A stretch of DNA of 64,000 bases from Zanthoxylum bungeanum (lineage: Eukaryota; Streptophyta; Magnoliopsida; Sapindales; Rutaceae): positions 248,001-312,000 of the forward strand of contig SKCR01033469.1 of assembly GCA_019454045.1 (NCBI GenBank). Direction: 5' to 3'. The notes under the pieces are model-generated. The model was given only the letters and a program-made list of their open reading frames with translations. It was not told the DNA's origin and did no database searches. Within the stretch, counting starts at the first letter, position 1, and each line of letters begins with the position of its first letter. A program made the position numbers and the translations under genes. Below, in pieces: positions 1 through 13,300 of the stretch.

Positions 1-1462
1 CATTTGCCGCGGCTCGGATCCGTTTAATCCGATTAAACGAATTCTCATCGCTAAATAATTAAATCTAGTTTAATTAAATAACGATGCCTCACAAATATAT
101 TACGAATGTCGTCTACGAATTAATTCTAAATTAATTCGTTCGTTCATATTAAAGTCCGACTTTAATTTCGTAATGAAATCCAATTCATATTAATATATTC
201 GATATATTAATTTTAGCCCATACGAATAAATTAAATAGAAAAATCAAATTTAACTATTAAATTTATTCTACCGATTAATTCGAAATTAATCACGTTCTCT
301 CTCTTCCGAACACATTTAATCCCTGATTAAATAATACCTCAATTAATCCTAGATTAATTTTCTCCATCTTAATTAATCCCAGATTAATTTTCTCTCTTAA
401 TTAATCCCAGATTAATTCTAATTTAAATCAACTATCATCGGTGAATCTTTGGGAAGCGACCCAAGAGATCCCTGGATATGTTGGCAGTAAATACGGTCAT
501 CGGATTATCTGAATACGTGCGTACCTCGTTCCACGTGCTTACCGATTTACAAGACATGGTTGGCTTCTAGCAAAACACCGTGCCTACCCAATTCTCCAGA
601 AATATTCTTACTGGAATATATAATCTATGTCAAACGTAGTATACTTAGTATTGCGTATGTCGATCCAGTATCGAATGTCATGTGCTAGGCCTGGGGCTGG
701 AATGTGTCTGCCCCGTACGAAGCACATGTCGGATGTCTGGTAACTAGTCTATTATCGGATATACATGACCTAGTCATAATATCTCGATAACTGCAGTACT
801 TAAGAGCACTAGTACTGTATCATATGTGACATCATCTCCACTATGACTGGAGTGATACTTCCATCTTGAAATCACTCCCAATACACTACGATTCTCAATA
901 TACCTAGCAGAGGCGTACATAAAACCGGTTAAAGCCCCGGACGACCAAAACTAAAGCATACCGATTGTCGCAAGTATTAGCGGTGCAAGTCTCAAGTTAA
1001 GACCAAATACACCTACCCTGATTTCGGACTTCCATAGACACATAGTCATACTACCAATGGAATTTCGAGGGGTCTATCCAGAGCGAAGCTGTTTTCCGTA
1101 CCATCGGTAAAACACAACCTCCTATTACACTTGCATGAGTATCATATACCCAATATATGAGAACTATGTCGTTATGATCTCACATAACACGCACAAGTGT
1201 AATACTAGTCTATTCCGCATTATCGATGTCCAGTCTCGATAATACTCTGACTAGGTATATTTAATGATTAATCCTTCGTGGACTGATACTGTCTCATACC
1301 ATCTTAATCCGGGAACTAATCATATTGACCTCCTATCATTTATACATCCAGGTGATCTAATCACAAATGATAAGAGTGCAATCTCTTTGTCACATAGTTA
1401 ATTTGTACAACAACACCATGATCTGTACAAATAGTGACGCTATGGGTCATAATTGTCCAACA
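1..1462 (-). mobile_element. Copia family A LTR, cut by the window edge
   Basis: This is the reverse complement of the first three quarters of the LTR found complete at 5981-8006. The LTR start, TGTTGGACA on the minus strand, falls at 1462, and similarity continues leftwards to position 1. The sequence just right of 1462 is Athila gag reading frame, not a purine tract, so this end is the outer boundary of an insertion into Athila gag. Whether it is a 5' LTR or a solo LTR cannot be told, because the rest lies outside the window. The whole stretch lacks a gene. Confidence 0.85.
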
Positions 1463-3193
1463 ATGCATTCTTCCGTCAATGCTACTGTCTCGAAGTCTCC
1501 CAATCTCCGTTTTCGTGAAAGAATGTCTTTCATGAATTAGACATAGCTGGGCATTTGTTCCAAGGCTTCTGCAAATGGAATGTTGATGTGTAGCTTTTTG
1601 AACACCTCCAGGAAATGAGCAAACTGCTTGCCCAATTTGTTTTTCTGAAGACGCTGAGGAAAATGTGGAGGTGGAGTGATCTGTTCTTTTTCCTTTGCTT
1701 CTTTTTCCTCCTTCTGTTGCTTTGTTTCTTTTGGAATATCTTCAATTATTGCCTTGATTCCAACATCTTTGTTGATTTCAGTACCGCTTTTTAACACGAT
1801 GGCATGACATTACTCTTTTCCCATGTTCATTGGATTTGGCTCTGTGTTGCTAGGAAGATTACCTGGCGGTCTGTAACTCTGAGCATTGGCCAGTTGTCCC
1901 ATTTGATTTTCCAGTGCTTTAATAGAGGCTGAATGGCTTTGATTCAATGCTACTTGATTTTGAACCATAGCTGCTAAAGCATCGTATTTTGCTTCTTGCT
2001 TCTTCAACTGGGCCAGCACTTCTATTATTCCTGGTACTTTTTCATGCTCATGGCATTTTTTCTGTTACTGGAATCCAGGTGATGGATAGTTCTGTTGTTG
2101 GAATCCATGTGGTGGATTGTTCTTTTGCCCTGAATTGTTGCTCCATGAAAAAGTCGGATAATTCATCCACCATGGGTTGTAGGTGTTGGAATATGGATTG
2201 TTCCCATGTCTGTTGAAATCATTGACATAGTTCACTGTCTCTTCTTGTTGGTTGTAAGATTCTGACTCAAGTACTCCTCCAAATGGTGAACTTGTGGATC
2301 CATCATTAACTTTCATGTTAAGAGTTCCCAGATTTTTACAAATCACATCCAGCTTGGAATTCAGTGTTGTGTTGGCTCCAACTTCATAAATTCCTGCAAT
2401 TCTTTGGATCATGCTCCTTTCTGTTGGCCATAGAATTAATTGTTGTGGCCATTTTTTCAATTAAGTCTCAGGTCTGATCTTCACATTTTGCCATCAAAGC
2501 TCCTCCAGCAGTAGCATCAATTGTGGTTCTCATTATTCCAGAAAGTCCATTGTAGAAGGTTTGGACTTATAGCCACTTTGCGATCTCATGATGAGGACAT
2601 TTCTGGATTAAATCTTTGAATCTTTCCCAAGCTTCGCAAAGGGATTCTGAATCTTGTAGCACGAAGGATGTGATGTCATTCCTCAACTTTGCAGTTCTGG
2701 CTGGTGGAAAGTACTTTACAAGGAATTTGGTGGCTAGAGTGTTCCAAGTTGTGATGGAACCTGCTAGTAACGAGTGTAGCCAAGCTTTAACTCTGTTTTT
2801 CAGGGAATATGGAAAAACACGCAGTCTCATTGCTTCTTCAGCTACTCGGTTGTAATTGAAAGTACCGCAAACTTCCAGGAAGTTGCTGATGTGGGCATTA
2901 GGATCTTCAGTTGCATTCCCCCCAAACTGTACTGACTGCTGAATCATCTGGATGCATGTTTTGATGCCACCCGCATTTGCTGGTAAATGAGGAAGTACAA
3001 TACAAGAAATGAGTCTGTCAACCACCGGAATGGTTCTGTCTCGAATGGGAATCGGTGGTGCAACGTTCAAAGGTTCACGTTTCATGTTAATGATTGCTTC
3101 TTGGCCTTCTCGCATTTCCCTTCTCAATTTTCTGATGGTTCTTTCAATTTCTGGGTCAAGCGGTCGGAGTTCAAAGCTTCTGGTTCATCTCAT
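1463..3193 (-). pseudogene. Athila-type gag polyprotein, broken
   Basis: Structural capsid protein of a gypsy retrotransposon. The minus-strand reading contains the Athila signature blocks in order: LDPEIERTIRKL near 3160, a QFGG..EDPNAHISNFLE capsid block near 2900, GSITTWNTLATKFL near 2740, the SLCEAWERFKDLIQKCPHH block near 2610, then YSNTYNPWW and SWSNN near 2150. Next come SIKALENQMGQLAN near 1920 and PPPHFPQRLQ with HINIPFAEALEQMPSY near 1580, with the frame continuing to 1463. The putative ATG at 3193 is followed by a stop at codon 3. There are further stops near 2567, 2460 and 1797 and frame changes near 2400 and 2040, so it is not functional. Family assignment is secure; exact damage points are approximate. 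Confidence 0.88.
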
Positions 3194-3286
3194 GTAGTTT
3201 ATGAGAACCTGAAACACAAGAAAACAAAAACAATAAGTAAAACTAAATTAGATACAAGTAAAACTAATAGTGAAAGATAAATAATT

Positions 3287-3303
3287 CCCCGGCAACGGCG
3301 CCA
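3287..3303 (-). other. Primer binding site of the Athila-like element
   Basis: On the minus strand this reads TGGCGCCGTTGCCGGGG, the primer binding site typical of Athila-group elements. It lies six bases inside the LTR end, which fixes the LTR boundary at about 3310 and the minus-strand orientation. Confidence 0.85.
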
Positions 3304-4084
3304 AAAACTTGACCGGTGCCTAATCACACGCGTATAACGCAAGCGCACGTATCGTTCAAGTAGTATAAAAAGTATCGATCCCACGAGGACTTAATACCTA
3401 ATCTATTAATTTTATGAGGTCAAATGATTACTAGTATCTAACATGTTGATTGATTGATTTGAAATGGTGATGATTTTGAATTTAAAAACAAGTAAATAAA
3501 ATTGCACGAAAGTAGGTTTAAGAAAATTCAATATTAGGAAACTATCTAGGGTTGTGAATCTTCCAATATCATTTTAAAGATGAAGTGGTTATTTCATTTT
3601 TGTGTAATATATCGGTTTACTAACCTGGAACACTAAATTATGTGAAAGCCTCAGTCGATGGTCAGACGTAAATACCCAGTATAACCCAATTGAACCATAT
3701 GTCTATGTCAACCAAATTACCTGGATTCATTAAGTTTAAGTTCCAATTATGGCTACCCCCGCCCGACAGGTATATCTCTATCATGTAAGGAAATCTATCA
3801 AAGGGTTATCTATCCTCAAAGAAGATCGTGGGCTATTAAGTCTAAGGCCGAAACCTAAAATTCCTTTGTCAAGTTTATTTTAGATTTACCAGATCAATCT
3901 TATTAGTGGCCAATTAACAAGACGCATTAAGCTTAAGACTTAATAAGTAAACCGTTAAATTACCCAAACTATAAAATAACCTTATAAACCGGTGATATTA
4001 GAATTCATCACAACCCCAGATAACTAACTTAGTTATCTAGGGCTTGTAACCCCAGATAACTAGGGCTTGTAAAAACTTAAATAA

Positions 4085-4315
4085 AATAAAAGACATAAAG
4101 TAAAATGCTGAAAAGTAAAATGCTGAAAAGTAAATGACGGAAAGTAAATGCTGAAATTAAATACTGAAAAGTAAATGCTGAAAAGTAAATGCTGAAAGTA
4201 AATTACTGAAATGTAAATGCTGAAAGTAAATTCCTGAAAGTAAATTGCTGAAAAGTAAATTGCTGAAAAGTAAATACTGAAAAGTAAATTGCTGAAAAGC
4301 AAATAAAGTAAAAGT
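4085..4315. repeat. Short tandem repeat, 13-16 bp unit, in the Athila LTR
   Basis: About fifteen head-to-tail copies of a unit close to GCTGAAAAGTAAAT, varying in length by a few bases. A weaker run of the same unit recurs at 4660-4790. A reading frame opposite this block (4060-4302) gives a low-complexity phenylalanine-rich peptide and is not a gene. Confidence 0.85.
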
Positions 4316-4404
4316 ACAATAAAAGAAAATGCTTAGGTAAAAGGATCCACTTTTATTACTTCTATTTTAGATATCTCCCTTAATATAATATATTAACTTT
4401 GCAT

Positions 4405-4575
4405 GATAATTACCAACCAGCCACATAGGCAGTATCTAGATTAAGTTAAATTAATAATTAATTACTAACCGACCAATCAGGCGGTATCCAGTTTAGTCAG
4501 GTTAAAATCAATTTAAATAATTACCAACCGACCAATATGGCGGTATCCTCATTAAGTCAGGTTTTAACTAGTTTA
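4405..4575. repeat. Three imperfect ~55 bp tandem copies in the Athila LTR
   Basis: The core TACCAACCGACCAAT..GGCGGTATCC appears near 4411, 4463 and 4522, giving spacings of about 52 and 59 bases. Each core is followed by an AGTCAGGTT-like segment. It lies between the two blocks of the shorter repeat. Confidence 0.75.
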
Positions 4576-5494
4576 TATATTATAATTAAGGGAGATTAAT
4601 CTAAATATTAGTAATAAAAATTTTACCTTTTACCCCAGCAGCAGGGGAGTTACCTCTTTATTACTGAAAGTAAAAACTGAAAATTAAAGAAAGAAAAGTA
4701 ATGTGCGTAAAAGTAAATTACGAAAAGTAAAAACTGAAAAGTAAAGAAAAGAAAGTGCGAAAGCGGAAATTAATTACTGAAAGCTGTAAATAAACAAACA
4801 AGATACAATCTTCTTAGTATTCTTAAGGAATTCCTTAGAAGAAAGTATGAATTTACAAATGAAATTGCTTGGTATTTATAGGCAAAATTTTGCCTCCATC
4901 AAATCATCCACCAAATCCATTATTAATTGCTCCACTAATTGCTCCACCAAATTCATTATTAATTGCTCCACTAATTGCTTATCAAGTTTGGTGGTGATTT
5001 GATAATTTTTATTATTAATTTATTAATTTATTTTTTTGCTTTGAAAATGATTGAAAATGACTTTAATAATTACACACAACACACTTCTGGATAGTTCATC
5101 AATTTCGGGCATGAAATCTTCAGAATTCGAAATTATTTTGTCTTTCACAGTTGTAGATCTTTGAGTCTTCTTTAATCGGAAACTTGAATCAGCTCAATCT
5201 GATATCGGAGTAAAAGGTTATGCCCAACATACGATAGATGAGCAAAATTGGAATTTCCAAAACTACACTTCGTTAAAACGCCCTTTCAAGTTTCCAATCT
5301 CCAAAATTAATATGTCAAGTCCAATTTTTGCTCTTATTTGACCCACATTACGTCCTAAATGATTTCATTGTGTCCCAATATTATTTTATCTCCAAAATAA
5401 ACTAAAACACATCAAAACGTTCATCAAACCCGAGAAACTAAACAAAATATTAAGTAAAAGGGACGGTAAATATTGATATATTTTCCGCTCATCA

Positions 5495-5980
5495 GATACT
5501 TAAAAGATGTTTATTTGTGATAAAAGTATAAATATATTACTGTATGTTTCACGTGATTAAAATGGATTTGATGTTAAATGATGCACTATGTGATATTCGA
5601 AATATTGCATTGTGTGCTTTGAATGTTTTGGCTTTTAGATTGGCACATATATATGTAAATAGATATGAGGATTTACATGTGTAATAGATAAAAGGTTAGT
5701 TAAAAGTTGATAAAGCTGAATTTGTAACTTGATAATGTTGAAAAGTTTCTAGTATGTTTGACTTTATGTTTTGTTTGTTGCACGAGCATGGTTATTTACC
5801 GAGTTTTATAACTTACACCAAATCGGTTTGTAGTTTTATAGGTTGGCTTCTAACAGGTCAACCACATTAGTTTGATGCTCGAGACAAGGAACACCCAAGT
5901 TGTAGTCACCCTCGCAAGTGTCTTGGGAAGAGTTTTAGAGGTCTAGGATTTGTGATGAATATTTTATTTGTCGTGCCGAG
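5495..5980. other. Non-coding fragment between the Athila LTR and copia A
   Basis: 486 bases with no reading frame and no recognised motif. It is the left flank of copia A, and the flank resumes at 15829. It may therefore be the upstream part of the LTR that ends at 16118, but I could not align it convincingly to the other copy of that LTR at 18177. Confidence 0.4.
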
Positions 5981-8006
5981 TGTTGGACAGTTATGACCTA
6001 TAGCGTCACTATTTGTACAGATCATGGTGTTGTTGTACAAATTAACTATGTGACAAAGGAAATTGCTCTCTTATCATTTGTGATTAGATCACCAAGATGT
6101 ATAAATGATATGAGGTCCTTATGATTAGTTCCTGGATTGAGATGATATGAGACAGTATCAATCCATGAAAGTTTAATCATTAAATATCCCTAATCAGAGT
6201 ATTATTGAGATTGGACATCGATAATGTGGAAAATACTAGTATTACACTTGTGCGCGTTATGAGGGCATAACGGCATAGTTCTCATATATTTGGGTATAGG
6301 ATACTCATGCAAGTGTAGTAGGAGGTTGTGTTTTACCGATGGTATGGGAAAACAGCTTCGCTCTAGAAAGACCCCTCAGAATTCCATTGGTAGTATTACT
6401 ATGTGTCTATGGAAGTCCGAATCAGGGTAGGTGTATTTGGTCTTAACCTGAGACGTGCACCGCTAATACTTGCGACAATCAATGTACTTTGGTTTTGGTC
6501 GTCCAGGGCTTTAACAGGTTCTGTGTAAGCCTCTTCTAGGTATATTGAGAATCGTAGTGTATTGGGTGTGATGTCGAGATGGAAGTATCACTCCAGTAAT
6601 AGTGGAGATGATGATCACGTAGGATACGGAACTCGTTCTCTTATATGTTGTAGCTATTGGGATATTATGACTAGGTTATGTTTATCCGATTATAGAGACT
6701 AGTTACCAGAGATCTGATATGTGCTTCGTACGGGGCAGACACATTTCCATCCCCAGGCCTTGCACATGACATCTGATTCTGGATCGAAATACGCAATACT
6801 ACGTATACTACGCCTGATATAGATCATATATTCATGTAAGGATATTTTTGGAGAATTGGGTAGGCATGGCGCTTTGCTAGAAGCCAACCTTGTCTTGTAA
6901 ATCGGTACAAACGTAGTACTAGGTACTTACGTGTTCGGATAGTCCGACGACCGGATTTACTGCCAACATATCCAGGGATCTCATGGGTCGCTTCCCGAAG
7001 ATTCACCAATGACGTATGACTCGCACTTTATTAATCTGGGATTAATTAAATGAGAGAGAAAATTAATCTAGGATTAATTGCGGAGATATTTTATCTGGGA
7101 TAAAATATCATTTAAAGTGAGAAAACGATTAATTTGGAATTAATCGATAAAATAATATATTCGATATATTATAAGAAATTGGATTTCGACGCGGAATTGA
7201 AATTAGATTTTAATTCGGGCGAATGAGTTAATTTAGAATTAATTCGTTAGCGATGTGAATAGTGATTTTGCTAGGTATAATTATTTAATTACGTCGCAAT
7301 GGAAAATTCGTTAATTTGGAATTAGCGAACCCGAGCCCGGGAGTGTTTGCGAGCGCACTCGCTTTTCGAATTTAAGTACGGCCCGCAAGTCACATCAAGC
7401 GTCAAATCATTAGTCACATCAAGCATCAAATCACATGTTACTTTGAGTGATGTGACAATTTGATTGATTGATTGATTGATGGTAGTTGTTGGCAAAGCTT
7501 TAATGCTTTGACTTTTGGAAAGCAAAAATAAGGAAAATGAATTTTAGAAATTCATAAGTGTATTAGATACACTTTTTGCCAACTACCAACACATTCTCTC
7601 TTCTCTTTCTTCCTCCCTCTCTCACGCCCAAAAAGGGATGTTTTTTCTTCTTCCTTCACAGCCCACTGCAGTGAGCCAAGGAGAAGCAATTGATGATTTT
7701 TGTGGCAAAAATCAAGAGTGCTAGCACACAATGGAGTCTTGCAAAGGTGATAGGGAAACCGCACCCGTGAGCTTGGAATCACATCACGAAAGCTTGGAGC
7801 TTGGAAGATGATCCATGGCCGAATATTTGGAGACCAAAAACAGTGACTGCCGTGACCCTTGGAGGATCTTCAAACGGCTTAAAAAGTTTTGTTCTTCACC
7901 GCATCACCTCAACCGATCGATGTAAGTATTCCGCAACTTCTTTGATGTATTCACATGTATGGTTCATTGCTTTAATCGATCCTTGGGATCGTAGATTTTC
8001 CCAACA
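5981..8006 (+). repeat. 5' LTR of copia A
   Basis: 2026 bases from TGTTGGACAG to CCCAACA. It contains bases 6897-6979, absent from the 3' LTR. A short run of GATT tetramers lies near 7460. No gene is present; short frames on both strands are chance. Confidence 0.9.
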
Positions 8007-8008
8007 AT

Positions 8009-8020
8009 CGTATCAGAGCG
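8009..8020 (+). other. Primer binding site of copia A
   Basis: CGTATCAGAGCG lies two bases after the LTR end. It matches the initiator-methionine tRNA primer site (TGGTATCAGAGC) of most copia elements, with the first bases altered. Confidence 0.75.
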
Positions 8021-10379
8021 AGTAAAAGCATGAAACTTGAATTTAGGGTTAAAATTGGGTAAAATGGATTTGAGCATGATTTAATGAAATTAGATGATTG
8101 AGTATGCTTAAATGATGTTTAATTGAAGTTCGATTGGATCAATTTCATGAAATATTGTTTGGAACAATTTTACCCAAAATATTGGCTTGGCCGAGAATAT
8201 CATAACCCTAAATGTCTTGGAATTTTTTATTTTTGATTCATTAGATGACTTGAAATCATTGGGAATGTTGATTTAATGTTGAATTGGATTTAATTGGATT
8301 GAATTCGAATCGGACATAAAAATCCCCCAAAGCCGAGACTTATGAGCATGAAAATGGGTTTGATTTTTGTTAAAATGTGTTGGACATGTTTTAATGTTGA
8401 TAAGCATGATTAATTAGGCTAATTGGTGTTTTGGAAATATTGATTTGGGTAATTAATTATGTAATACACTTTAGATTAATTAAATATGAAATTTGGAATT
8501 TTTGTAATTTAATTAATTGGGCTTAAATTGGATTTGGGCTTGTAAAGTTATAATTGGGCTAATTGGGCTTGGTTATACCAAGATGGGTTTAGGCTAAATT
8601 GGTTGGATCCAATTGGGCCCAAAACCACATCCATAAAGTCCAGTTATGACTAATGGACCTTTAACTTTAATTGGGCCTAATGGGCCTAAATTGGTTTCTA
8701 GGCATTTAAGGGTGATTCCTTTAAATGGGCTTTAGTCTTTGGGTTTGACCCAAGTTGACCAAAAGGCCATGCCTTAAGATATTAATTGAAAGCTCATTGG
8801 ACTTTAATTAAATTGACATTGGATGTTAATCGGGCTTTGACCCATAACGATTAGATTTAGAATCTAAGTCGTAAATGTACTTTATAAAGTGTAATATTTA
8901 ATTTGGAATTAAATAAATGAATTAGTATTAAATATAAATTAAATTGGATTTAATGTTGTAGTTTAATTTAATTCAAGAATTCGTACTTTGAGTACTTATT
9001 CGCAAAACGAGTTTGACTCGCGCAAAATCAAATCATTGTTTAAACATTGGATGGTTATTAATCATCAGATTAATTAATTGGATTAGATTGATTGATAACA
9101 TGCTTGTGTGAATACATGGTTGCGATGCATGAATAATGTATATTGGATGGATATTAGATGGGTGGGGCAATTTTGGAAATTGTTGTAATAAATTTAGAAT
9201 TTATTAATTGGACCTGCGTGTCCAGCCTATTACCTTCTTACTCTATGTATTTCTCTTCTCACATATTCCCCTCAATGTAAATGAGGTTTCTTTAGAAGTG
9301 TTATGTAACGGGTAGAAGTAATACTTGTGCTAGCGGGAGAGAGGAAAGGGAGAGATTTGATCTAGGATCAATGTGTAAAGTATCCATCCGCATATCATTA
9401 TTATTTATTATATGCGCCTTATTATGTGTTTAGAATGCATGTTTAAGGGTGTATGATGATGAGACCTTAACAAAGATAATAAATTGGTTACCAATTTGCA
9501 CGCGAAAAACCATCACAAAATATTAAGTGTTTTTCCTTCCATTTAGTGATTCTTACTCAAGATCTAAGACTGGCATTGGTTTGTTGGCCAAAGTCAAGGC
9601 CTTTGTCCGTCGAGGATGTGTTTGAATCACGAGAACTTTGTTCCATATTGGTGTCTTTTCCAAGTTGTGATTTGTTGGCCAAAGTCAAGATCACTTCTTG
9701 CCCATCGACATTGATTACGAAGCTTTCCAAGGTCAATGGGTTCCGCTTAACTGGGATCACTAAGTTTGTTGTGCCAAAGCTAAGGCTTAGTTGATTCAGA
9801 GGAAAAAGGTTAGGCAAAATATTGGATATATTGTTATATATAAGATATATGTTTCGGACTTGGATGTCCACCTACTGGATCTAGGAATTGGATGGGATCC
9901 AATTGATCTTAGAGATCTACCTAGTTAATTATCATACAATTTGTTGGCCAAAGTCAAGATTGTGTGTTATTTAATGGGATCCTAGCCCACTAGGAAACAA
10001 GGTTTCCCGAGTACTCCACAGAGGGTTAGAGGCTCGCCGAAAAATAGTGGGAGGCAAGTATTGAATTTGCAATATTCGTTTAGTAACTTACCATACGCGC
10101 TCATTACAAATATTACGTCAAATAAATTATTTATTAGTTGGACTAATATTTAATGTTGTTTTATAAAACAGTTGGACTGTATTCAAACTATTTCAATTGA
10201 TAGTTGATTTTATAATTGGATTATAGTAATCAATATAATTGAATTTAATCAATTAAATTATAGTTGATTATATAGTTGGACTATAGTAATCATTATAATA
10301 AATAGTACCTAAATCGTTGATTAAATAGTTGGACTATTAGAATCAAGATAAATTGAAAGATTAGTGTTTAAAACATAAT
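8021..10379 (+). other. Leader and gag region of copia A, no readable frame
   Basis: AT-rich interior between the primer site and the first recognisable gag-pol remnants, with no convincing protein match. It contains three spaced copies of a 19-base word, TTTGTTGGCCAAAGTCAAG, near 9580, 9670 and 9940. It also has several GTTGGACTAT-type repeats at 10130-10330. Short frames here (such as 9546-9794) show no family features. Confidence 0.5.
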
Positions 10380-13300
10380 CCTAGGTGAAAAATATTTTAA
10401 ACGACTTTAATTTTCAAATTGAGAATAAATTTCAGGATAGTCCTGAAAAGCTGAGAAGTTACTTTATTTGATAAAATAACATCTTAAGCCTAAGCCCGGA
10501 GTTAAGCAAATAGTAGAGCATAATCTTTGGAAGATTCATGTGATGATAACTTAAGTGCTTAATCCATTATGCTTGCCAAATAGACTCCTTAATTTCTCAA
10601 TCAGAACGAAGGATTAGATCCTTAAAGTATGATAATGAAATTGAAGGATCTTCATAGATCTATTCTTAGATCTTTGAAGTACTAAATTGCAATAGTTAAC
10701 TCTTGGAGAGTTAATGGCTATACTCAATGAGTCAAAGCCAAAATTTTGCAATAAGGCAAGAAGCGCAAGGCGCATCTTACTTCGATATTCTAGAAGGCCA
10801 AGGCTTGGCCAAAGGCTTCTGGGTGTGGAAAAAGGGCAAAGGCAAAATCATTATAATCTTCTGGGAAGATAAAGGACATATCCCAAAATATCTGCCTAAA
10901 TTGTGGCAAACGGGATCGCGGAAGCGTGACTGCCGTTTGGACAAGGCAGACATGGAGGAATTGAAGACGGGCAAGGCTCTGACTTCAAATATGCTTGTCA
11001 TAAAATATGTTCACTACTAGTATTGAAATTGGATTTTAGATACTTAGTGTGATACATAAATATATACTGATGTGCAGAATCTGCTGAAAAGCAGGATACT
11101 GACTTCAATTGAGATTTATCTGCGAATCGGAAACGGGACGACTGTCGCTGTTTTAACCGTAGATACCTAAGTTTAGGAACTACCCTTTGGGTGTGTACTT
11201 AAATTGGGAAACTGTTAAAATGTAACTAGTTTGACTAGATACATTATCTCTATATCAGAGTATAATCCGTTGCGGATATACCTTTATATTCTAGAACACT
11301 AAAGTGTTTCATTTTATAAAGATGATATTGAGATAAACACATTAGATGTGAAAAACAATATTTATATTTTGAATATAAATAAATCTCAAACATATGACAT
11401 GACAAACAAATAGCTCAAACTGATTTAAGCAGTTCAAACTTAATTGTGGCATTGATGTCTGGGACACAATTAAACAAGACTCGTATATCCATACTTTTGA
11501 AGAGTGGATACTATGACAAATTTGATTCTATTCAAATAAAGTCTACGAATCTAGTTTATTGGGCAAAGTGCCTAAAACTTCTATTTACTTGGTAAAAGTG
11601 CAAATGCCACCGATCTGTTAGCCATAGTTCATAGTGAAACAAGTGGGCCCATGTCTAGCTAGGTTAGAGGTGGATATGAATATTTCGTGACCTTTACGGA
11701 TGTGGCATCGCGTTATGGTTATGTGTTTCCTTTGAAACACAAATCGAAAACTTTTAGAGTTTCGACACGAAGTAGTCAAACAGATCGGCTAAAGTATTAA
11801 ACCATCATGGTTAGACCATGATGAAAATATTTAAGCAATAAGTTTCTTAAATACTTGAAAGAGTATAGTATTCTTTCAATGAGGACTCCTCCCGAAACAC
11901 GTCAGTTAGACGGTGTGTCTGAACGGAGAAACCGAATTTTGTTAGACATGATAAGGTTAATCATGAGTCGCTCTGAGCTACCATTTCCTTCAACGGATAC
12001 GTATAAACAGTGCAGAACTTATTTAGAATAAGTTTCCATAAAAATATGTTTGACATACTACAAATTAGATATGAACAGGAAAGAAACTGGGTTTTCTCAT
12101 TCCTGAAGATTTGGGATGCTAGGCATATGTTTGGATGATACCAAACTAGAACCCAAATCGGATAAGTGCCTAAGTTGTGGTTATCCTAGGGAAACCAAAG
12201 TATAGTACTTATACAACTCACTAGAGAACAATGTAATTGTTGCTCGCCATGCGATTTTCCTGAGAGGAATACCTATATGCAGTGGTAAGTGGGAGGAAAG
12301 TAAAACGCGATGAAAATCGGAGTAATACTATTCCAGGCACCGAGTCATAATGGAACACATATAGTTCATCAAGGATGAAACTATAGCAGTAATCTTCGAA
12401 TACACAAGAACCGCGTAAGTCGGAGAGAGTCAGAAAACAACCTGGGGTATGGGTTTCTGATCTCACCTCTTAAAGTTGTCAATCTTATTGAGGAATACGA
12501 ACTGACTACGTATGAGGAAGTGATACAAGGTATCGACTCCCTATCATGGCAAAGTGCCATGATATCCGAAATGGATTCCATGTATACCAACTATGTTTAG
12601 ACACTAGTTGATGTACTGTAAGGCATTGTGCCTATTGGTACTATATAAGTCTTCAAGGAAGACATACATGGAAGGCAACATACCAACTTACAAAGCTAGG
12701 CTTGTAGCGAAAAGGTATCGTTATCAACATTGTGTCGATTGCGATGAAACCTTTTACCTGTTGCTACGGTAAATCCATTTGGATAATGCTTGCTAATGCT
12801 GCATGTTTCATTCATGAAATATGGAAGCTGAATGCCAAAACCACTTTCCTTAACGGAAACCTTTTGGAGGATGTTTTCAACATCCTGACGGTTTTTTCGT
12901 ACCAAAACTAGCAAACAAGGTTTGCAGGTTATTCGATCCATGGATGGATTGAAGCAAGCATAGCGTTCTTGGAATTATCATTTTTGATGTAATCATAATG
13001 GTGTATGATTTAATTCAAAACGAAAATAATTCTTGTGTATATTAGGAGGTTAGTGGGAGCGCACTGAAAGTGACTGTCTTATAAATAATGATAATATATA
13101 TCATTTCTTGGAAATGATATTCCCAAATACAATCAGTGAAAGATAGGCTTTCAAGAAAATTCTCCGTAGAATTCTTGGGAGAAACAACCTTTATTCTAGG
13201 AATAAGGATCTACTGGGATAGATTTAAAGTTGTTCATACTCTCCGAGAACTCGTACATTGATAAATGTACGCGACCTGGTGTCTCATATGCTTTCAGCAT

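Larger units (their letters stand above)
1463..5494 (-). mobile_element. Athila-like Ty3/gypsy element, 5' portion
   Basis: Read on the minus strand, this segment runs in the order expected for an Athila element: LTR (5494 to 3310), primer binding site (3303-3287), then gag (3193 to 1463). The gag frame is interrupted at 1463 by a copia LTR, and the remainder (pol, 3' LTR) must lie left of the window. The LTR begins with a TGATGAGCGGA-type start familiar from plant Athila-group LTRs. No target duplication can be tested because only one end is present. Confidence 0.85.
3310..5494 (-). repeat. 5' LTR of the Athila-like element
   Basis: About 2.2 kb between the primer site and a TGATGAGCGG start at 5494 on the minus strand. 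It is non-coding and AT-rich and contains two blocks of short tandem repeats, annotated separately. The right-hand boundary is inferred from the TG start; the left-hand one from spacing to the primer site. Confidence 0.75.

Noticed and set aside
9546..9871. Plus-strand 82-codon and minus-strand 104-codon frames in copia A
   Set aside because: They lie in the decayed gag region, show no domain, and contain the repeated 19-base word on both strands.
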